This document shows, piece after piece, positions 58,988-64,000 of a stretch of 64,000 nucleotides of DNA. This DNA comes from Martensiomyces pterosporus (taxonomy: Eukaryota; Kickxellomycota; Kickxellomycetes; Kickxellales; Kickxellaceae), in assembly GCA_025201845.1 (NCBI GenBank), contig MU603973.1, positions 57,945-121,944 of the forward strand. The letters run 5' to 3'. Below the pieces are notes generated by a model. It saw nothing but the letters and a program-made list of their open reading frames with translations. It ran no database searches and was not told the origin of the DNA. The position numbers and the translations under genes were made by a program. The number at the start of each line of letters is the position of its first letter. The stretch's first letter is position 1.

Positions 58988-59161
58988 ATGTGCTCTTCTG
59001 TTGAAACTACCGCTCTGAAGAACGATGGCAACAAAACAACTGTGGTTATCATTACAAGAACAATCGATTGCAACAAGTCAACTTGCTCCATCTCTAGCAG
59101 CTATTCGCCACCGACCAAGACTAAGACTGAGACCAAGCAGCCAACTCAAAACTACCACTAG
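58988..59161 (+). CDS. Putative 57-residue Thr/Lys-rich protein
   Basis: The ORF begins MCSSVETTALKND and ends PTQNYH. It has three Cys, many Thr, Ser and Lys, no signal peptide and no membrane segment. What supports it is the clear TATA box and pyrimidine-rich leader 110 bases upstream. An earlier ATG at 58887 opens a different 39-residue frame that overlaps its start, which could act as an upstream ORF. The family is unknown. Confidence 0.4.
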   Translation: MCSSVETTALKNDGNKTTVVIITRTIDCNKSTCSISSSYSPPTKTKTETKQPTQNYH

Positions 59162-59308
59162 GGGGTTGCGAATAGCTAGCTGGGGCAAGGTTTCTAGCCC
59201 TCGTACTTCTTGTAGTTTTATTTTTATCTCCCTTATTCAGAGGGAGGTTTTTTCTACATTCACATCAGGCAATAAAATCACCATAAAGCAATTCAAATCA
59301 AGCAAGTG

Positions 59309-59640
59309 ATGCTTTCACTTGAACAACGAGAGTACTTGCACTTCAGCCCCCAGGAGGCAAGTGAGGTGCACCTGTACTGGAAGGACTCGCAGGGGCGGGT
59401 GGAGATCGTGCAGAGGCCCCCGCCAGACCAACCAATGTGCATCCTAGGACAGAAGCTGGTGGCGAATGGATTAACATCCCTGCTGATTGCAGAGATGAAA
59501 ACATTTGTCTAGGACTTGGTGGCATCAGTGTTCCGCAAGTGGCTCACAGATCGGGTTGGGCAGATGTACTGTCGTTCAGTCATCCTGACAACCATCGTGT
59601 ATCGGTTCCTGGGACAACCGCTGCTGCAGACAAAACTAAA
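59309..59640 (+). pseudogene. ORF interrupted by an in-frame TAG
   Basis: An ATG at 59309 opens a frame of 67 codons (MLSLEQREYLHFS ... EMKTFV), then a TAG at 59510-59512. The same frame stays open afterwards (DLVASVFRKWLTDRVGQ ...) to at least 59640, and codon character looks continuous. It looks like a gene or mobile-element ORF with one nonsense codon. I do not recognise the family. Its right end runs into repeat copy B. Confidence 0.4.
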
Positions 59641-59715
59641 TAGGATAGAGAGCCCAATGATGAGATCCCCGAAGCATACATTTCAAGTGCCCGCAATGAC
59701 GCCGAGCTCGTTTTT

Positions 59716-59863
59716 CCACTGTTGTCAGGATTACCTGCAATGCCTAAGCAGATGCGCACATAAATACTTCGATGATCCTGCTTTCCCTCTCTGGGGCTCT
59801 TTAGCTTCGCAAACACCCCTTTCGCTATTATTATATTACACTCGCTTTACTCTTCGCTTCGCC
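59716..59863 (-). repeat. Dispersed repeat, copy B (inverted)
   Basis: On the minus strand this reads GCGAAGCGAAG, then GCGAAGCTAAAGAGCCC, GAGAGGGAAAGCA, CGAAGTATTTATGTGCGC and CCTGACAACAGTGG, the same blocks and order as copy A at 25443-25588. It lies just past the 3' end of the 1029-residue orphan gene. Confidence 0.82.
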
Positions 59864-60176
59864 CACACACATAACTGTGGTGTGTAGGGTTGAAGACTGA
59901 AACTAGAGGGGTGAAGACTGAAAACTAGATGAAAGGTAAAGAGAGAAAGGGGAGAGATTGAACTGGGTTGAGGGCAAGTTAAATACTCAGATGAGGCAGT
60001 CAAAGACCAAGCCTCGACATGCCACACAACACTATTAAACGCTAGGAGGTAAGTGGTGGGCTATAGGATATATTTCATTAAATATTGAACTAAAGCGAAC
60101 ATGAAAACGAAGACAAGAAACTAGTAGAAAACATTGGTTTAGAAAGCGTTCATGCTGGGAATGTTGTACGCGGAGG
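59864..60176. other. Short intergenic stretch before the orphan gene's 3' end
   Basis: Purine-rich on the plus strand near 59900-59960; no gene seen. Confidence 0.5.
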
Positions 60177-63100
60177 TTAGGCGTTCGTGTACGATACATA
60201 TACCACAGCTACTTGCTCAAATCGCCTCATGTGCTGCGCGTCTAGTCTTATCTCACCACTCGCTTGTTTGCTCTCATCACTTTCCCTAGGAGGATCCAGC
60301 ACCGCAATGCGCTTCCCTATCTGACGCACTAAACTGCCCAGATCAACGGCACTGCCCTCGACGCCGGTCCCAGGTGTGCCCTGCGGCCAGGAGATCAGCA
60401 GTGGCATTCCTGTGGTCAATAGGGATGCCAGGGCTGCCCCTGCAGCCCCTGTGCCATGTGCACTAAGTAGGTATAGATCTATGTCGTGTGATAATCCCTT
60501 GAGCCCAAAACCCTTTATGTAAGGGCTGTGAGTCTCGTATACTGGTTCCTTGACAGGGCGGCTACTGCCGTCAATTCCAGCTGTAATACAAGGAGCGGCA
60601 TTGAGAAGGTCAGCCACTGGCTGCAGCCTATCCACTTGAGCAGTCCGAAGCCAAGATGAGAAGAAGCCCGACCCATCTCGAGGCATCTCTTGAGGATGAG
60701 CCACGCTGCGTCGGAGTGTGTCAGTCAGTAGCACATTTCGCTGGCACGAGCACACAGGTGTTAGAAATGCCCAACTACCACTGGCCTCTGGCCCCTGGGC
60801 AACAGTGGCAAGTGTGCTCTTGGCCTCTGTGAATCGCATGTTACGGGGAATCTCAGAAGTGTACACGAGCACAGTACCAGCTTCCCCTGCCACTTGAGTA
60901 GAGGTTGTCCAATTAGCAACTTCCGGGTATATGGGCAGCAGACCAGCGTACGCGGCACAAGCTCCCGCTGTTCGTGGAATGAGGTATCCGTATATACTAA
61001 TCTCTGCGCTGCGTGAGCCGTGTGATCCATCCATGGCGCCGTTCTCCCAGCGGAGCTCGCCCCTCAATAGGTGCCGACCGTAGCCTGAGTCATGTGCACG
61101 GCTGTGCTCCGGCTCCTTAAGATCCATGCGCCCTCCGGCTACTTGGTTATCCCCGATACCACCCTTAATGCGAGTGATTGGATTGGGTTGCAGCCCCGGT
61201 GGTGGCACAATCGGATATGCGAAACTCCCCAGGCGACTGTGGCCGCATTCCACCCACCCAGGAGCGGTTACAGCGCTGCCGACGTGTGTGCCTGGGATAA
61301 TCAGGGAACACCCAGCTGGCTGCAGACCAATTGTGAACGCTAGGCCAGAGGTTGGCCACACCATACCACCACCCATGGCTATGCCAGCACGGAGCTCCCA
61401 CGCCGACTCAGAACGCATCCATGAAGCATTCAGCTTATCCGCTCCACTGAGGAGGCGGAGGCACGCGCTCAACCCTGCAACGCTACCCACTATGGCCATT
61501 GGGCGCAATGCAACCAGCCAATCTCCGTCGGTAAGAGCCAAGCGCGATATTAGTTCGGACTGTGATGCTCGAAGCGCGAGTAGATACTGGCCATACCACG
61601 CGCCTGCCCCTTGTATATCCCGACTACCAGATGGACGCGCTAACATACCCCTGACAACGCCAACAATAGGCCGTGTGAGCGCAACAACCGCACTAGTGTA
61701 TACTGCAAGCCACAAACCTTCGAGAGCGACCTCAGACAACCCACTTGATTGGCTTCTGCTAGTACCAAACCATTTGCCTCCTCTATACCTAGGGGTGACC
61801 ACACCTTGTATAACCGCCTTCAGTGCAGCCGTAGTGTCAGCATCATCCCACATGCAGTCGTTCTTGTCGACTGTTGCAGCCATCCCACAGCAGCGTATGC
61901 AGTCGCACCTAGCCGAGCTGGCCAAATCCTGGAATATGGCGGCTACTCTTTGTGTCTCCCGGTTGAACGTTCCACTCATCGTGCGCATGCGGATGATATG
62001 GTCAACCAAAAGTAGCAGCCGGGATCTGACCTTTTCGTATTCTGTGAGTTGCAGCACAGCAGCGAGCTGTCCGTAGATAGGCGACCACTTCGCAGACACT
62101 AGACTTGCCACACGAAGCAGCGGTCCGCACAGGGCTGCTGCCGCCAGCTGGCTGGTATGGAGCGCAACCACGCTGCTCATCTCCAAATCGGACACAGGCC
62201 GGCTGTCACTCCTGTCACTCACATCGGGTGTACCATCCTGCATTTCATGCCAGCCTGTGGAGAAAGGAGTGAGTGCCAGGATAGGTGCTTGAGTGCCACC
62301 ACCAACACGAATTGGGACTAAGCAGCCAGCCATGTCTTCTACCCCGAAGAGTAAGTCAGTAACAGAAATGCCCGTGGGGTTGATGCAGCCGCTGCCCCCC
62401 ACAGTAAAGTCGCTCGGCACAAACTCAGCACCCCAGCTGAACTGCGTGAATACGGATGCCCGAGGAACCGCCACCAGCCGTCCCTCAGCTAAGTATGGAT
62501 TTAAGAACCAGACCCACGGACAGTCTGGCACAGGAGTGCCCATGCCGAGGCCAGCCAGCCAGTCTTTTGCTTCTGAGGTGCTCAGCAGTGGCTCTGGATA
62601 CGTATAAATCATCTTTCCTGCACAAAGGCGTATGTCCGCCGTGTCCTCTAAGCCGCGCCACGCGCCATAAGCTTGCAACACCGAGTCCTCTGTTGCCAGC
62701 CCATTCCCTACCAAGCAGGAAGCTACACTACCGGCCATCACCATCGCCACCCCAAAAGCCTCACCAGCCAGGTGGACCAACTGCTCGCAGCCAAATGCCC
62801 GACCAACTGCAGCATTCAGTCCACTTGACCGTGCCAACATCTCGGTTTGCAAGATGCGGCATTGCCTGCACATGCAATAATGTGCGTCCACAAACAGCGG
62901 GGCCAGGCTAAAGGCAGTGGGCACTGCAACAAGTTTGGCAATGACCAGGTCGTCCCGCAGTCCACAAAGGCTAGCATCCACTGCTGGCAGCCTGGTAATG
63001 GCATGGGCCTGACTCGCTTGCACAAAAGTCTGGACACTAGCCGATCGGGGAATCGCCTCTCCAATCGCCTCCAACGCTGCTAGGCTGTATAACTGCTGCT

Positions 63101-63266
63101 GGGACACTGTCTCAGATTGCATTTCCACGCCACGTGCACTTCTTCGTCTGTCAGCTATGCTTTTGCAAGCCTGTCGATACAATTCTATGCCATCCTTGAT
63201 GCCTGTCACTGTCTGCCCAAGAGCAGCGGTGATGGTGAACCCTGCCAAGACTGCGGTAAGTGCCAT
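60177..63266 (-). CDS. Large orphan protein with two Cys clusters
   Basis: An uninterrupted ORF of 1029 residues beginning MALTAVLAGFTITAALGQTV. The first ~30 residues are Gly-spaced and hydrophobic, followed by GIKDGIELYRQACKSI, a pattern like the N-terminal helix of fungal HeLo-like and STAND-type N-domains; this is inference from pattern only. Cys clusters occur at about C130-C135 (CMCRQC) and C454-C471 (CDCIRCC). The rest is Ala/Gly/Leu-rich and looks globular, with no enzyme motif that I recognise. It is not low complexity. It sits in the repeat-rich end of the window between repeat copies B and C. Lineage-specific or fast-evolving, possibly involved in recognition or incompatibility, but function is unknown. 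Confidence 0.65.
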   Translation of the reverse strand: MALTAVLAGFTITAALGQTVTGIKDGIELYRQACKSIADRRRSARGVEMQSETVSQQQLYSLAALEAIGEAIPRSASVQTFVQASQAHAITRLPAVDASLCGLRDDLVIAKLVAVPTAFSLAPLFVDAHYCMCRQCRILQTEMLARSSGLNAAVGRAFGCEQLVHLAGEAFGVAMVMAGSVASCLVGNGLATEDSVLQAYGAWRGLEDTADIRLCAGKMIYTYPEPLLSTSEAKDWLAGLGMGTPVPDCPWVWFLNPYLAEGRLVAVPRASVFTQFSWGAEFVPSDFTVGGSGCINPTGISVTDLLFGVEDMAGCLVPIRVGGGTQAPILALTPFSTGWHEMQDGTPDVSDRSDSRPVSDLEMSSVVALHTSQLAAAALCGPLLRVASLVSAKWSPIYGQLAAVLQLTEYEKVRSRLLLLVDHIIRMRTMSGTFNRETQRVAAIFQDLASSARCDCIRCCGMAATVDKNDCMWDDADTTAALKAVIQGVVTPRYRGGKWFGTSRSQSSGLSEVALEGLWLAVYTSAVVALTRPIVGVVRGMLARPSGSRDIQGAGAWYGQYLLALRASQSELISRLALTDGDWLVALRPMAIVGSVAGLSACLRLLSGADKLNASWMRSESAWELRAGIAMGGGMVWPTSGLAFTIGLQPAGCSLIIPGTHVGSAVTAPGWVECGHSRLGSFAYPIVPPPGLQPNPITRIKGGIGDNQVAGGRMDLKEPEHSRAHDSGYGRHLLRGELRWENGAMDGSHGSRSAEISIYGYLIPRTAGACAAYAGLLPIYPEVANWTTSTQVAGEAGTVLVYTSEIPRNMRFTEAKSTLATVAQGPEASGSWAFLTPVCSCQRNVLLTDTLRRSVAHPQEMPRDGSGFFSSWLRTAQVDRLQPVADLLNAAPCITAGIDGSSRPVKEPVYETHSPYIKGFGLKGLSHDIDLYLLSAHGTGAAGAALASLLTTGMPLLISWPQGTPGTGVEGSAVDLGSLVRQIGKRIAVLDPPRESDESKQASGEIRLDAQHMRRFEQVAVVYVSYTNA

Positions 63267-64000
63267 GTCAGATGGATGCGCTGTGAAGCTACTCTGGCCC
63301 AGATAACGGTTGTAAGCTCAAAAGATGTAGGTAAAAATGAGTAAATGCCGCAGGAGTAATGTATGTGTGTTTGCCAAGGGATGTTGGTCCGAAGGTTTCC
63401 TACCCTTTTGGCAAATAATGAGAATAAGAAGCAATTTGTATGTTTGCGAAGCTAAGGAATACCCAAGAGAAAAGCAAGCCCGAGAAAGTATTTATGTGCA
63501 TCTCAACCCGGGCATTGCTGACGTTTCTAACAAAGTAGCATCCGATCCCGCCAACACTCAATGGCTCTTTGGCTTCCCAAACAACCACATCACTTATGAT
63601 TCCAATCAATTCACTTTTGCCCCTCGCTTCGCTTGCCTAGTCAATGTGAGAAGCGGATGCCACCGCTTGGGCAGTTGTCAAAATGGCAAACATCAGAATA
63701 TCAAACCACAAGAACAATGTCCATCTGCAAGCACCCCTTGGCACATGCACTCTTTCTCTTTCCCTTTTCTACTTTCCTTTATTTGTTCTTTTCCCTTTCT
63801 CTCTTTCTCGCTATTGTTTTCGCTTTGCTTTGCAGCTGCTTTCCCTTGGCTTCTTAATAAATGCGCTGACTGTGGAATGAGCGCAAAGGCAGTTTGGAGT
63901 GTGATAGAGGAGCGAGTTTAATAGAAACAGCAACATAGCAAGAGGAAAGAAGAGAAAACGAAACAAGGCAGACTTGGCACTGTTTCAGTGGAGCTTTGGC
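63267..64000. other. Right window edge with repeat copy C
   Basis: The promoter of the orphan gene should lie here. The ORF at 63337-63921 is not supported: its first half is repeat copy C and its second half is a CT-rich tract (63740-63830). Confidence 0.5.
63435..63535 (+). repeat. Dispersed repeat, copy C (partial)
   Basis: It contains TTTGCGAAGCTAAGGA, AGAGAAAAGCAAG and AAGTATTTATGTGC, followed by GGCATTGC, the central part of the repeat also seen at 25443-25588 and, inverted, at 59716-59863. It is more diverged than A and B. Confidence 0.7.

Noticed and set aside
63337..63921. 194-codon ORF at the right edge
   Set aside because: The first half is dispersed repeat copy C and the second half is a CT-rich tract giving Ser/Phe/Leu runs; no independent support.

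Overview
The window looks like a chromosomal segment from a filamentous, early-diverging fungus. My best guess is Zoopagomycota, Kickxellales (Coemansia/Linderina-like). The basis is mixed: compact, mostly intronless eukaryotic genes with short GT-AG introns in a few of them, fungal NADPH oxidases, a LysM protein, a chorismate synthase, a fungal-type acyl-CoA synthetase, an augmin subunit (lost from yeasts) and an F-box-like leucine-rich protein of a type I associate with Kickxellales. The lineage call is inference. There is no rRNA, no CRISPR array and no bacterial operon structure.

Layout. 1.3-6.9 kb: an orphan Cys-rich protein, a two-exon secreted LysM protein, and two tandem HSL-type esterase paralogues. 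7.0-14.2 kb (minus): a secreted protein possibly of six-hairpin type, and a 1772-residue disordered coiled-coil protein. 15.6-20.2 kb: housekeeping genes (glutamate-type mitochondrial carrier, RPB8, BLOS1, chorismate synthase). 20.9-24.8 kb: a Dal5-type MFS permease, a GPI-anchored trypsin homologue lacking all three catalytic residues, and an SDR. 25-27.5 kb: a gene-poor stretch with one copy of a dispersed repeat. 27.6-29.2 kb: a GH20 hexosaminidase. 29.8-32.9 kb: a tandem PAS-protein family (one broken copy, two intact). 33.5-38.4 kb: a ZIP transporter, a small one-TM protein, a RanBP3/Yrb2 protein and a NOSIP-type protein. 38.9 kb: tRNA-Met(CAT). 39.2-44.8 kb: two tandem NADPH oxidases carrying an unusual ~225-250 residue insertion. 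46.3-48.1 kb: HAUS6-type augmin subunit. 50.5-52.5 kb: long-chain acyl-CoA synthetase. 53.1-54.7 kb: F-box/LRR-like protein. 55.0-56.5 kb: ALDH8-type aldehyde dehydrogenase. 57.5-64 kb: a repeat-rich end with a broken non-LTR reverse transcriptase, a small ORF with its own TATA box, an interrupted ORF, and a 1029-residue orphan protein between two copies of the dispersed repeat.

How the genes relate. Three families sit as adjacent duplicates on one strand (esterases, PAS proteins, Nox), so local tandem duplication is a main force here. The LysM protein and GH20 hexosaminidase both concern chitin or chito-oligosaccharides. Chorismate synthase has a Gcn4-type TGACTCA site in its promoter. TATA elements are visible ahead of several secreted, metabolic or oxidase genes and not obvious ahead of most housekeeping genes. 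The points most worth following are the triad-less protease homologue, the conserved motifs inside the Nox insertion, the PAS family with its shared acidic C-terminal tail, and the repeat-bracketed orphan protein.
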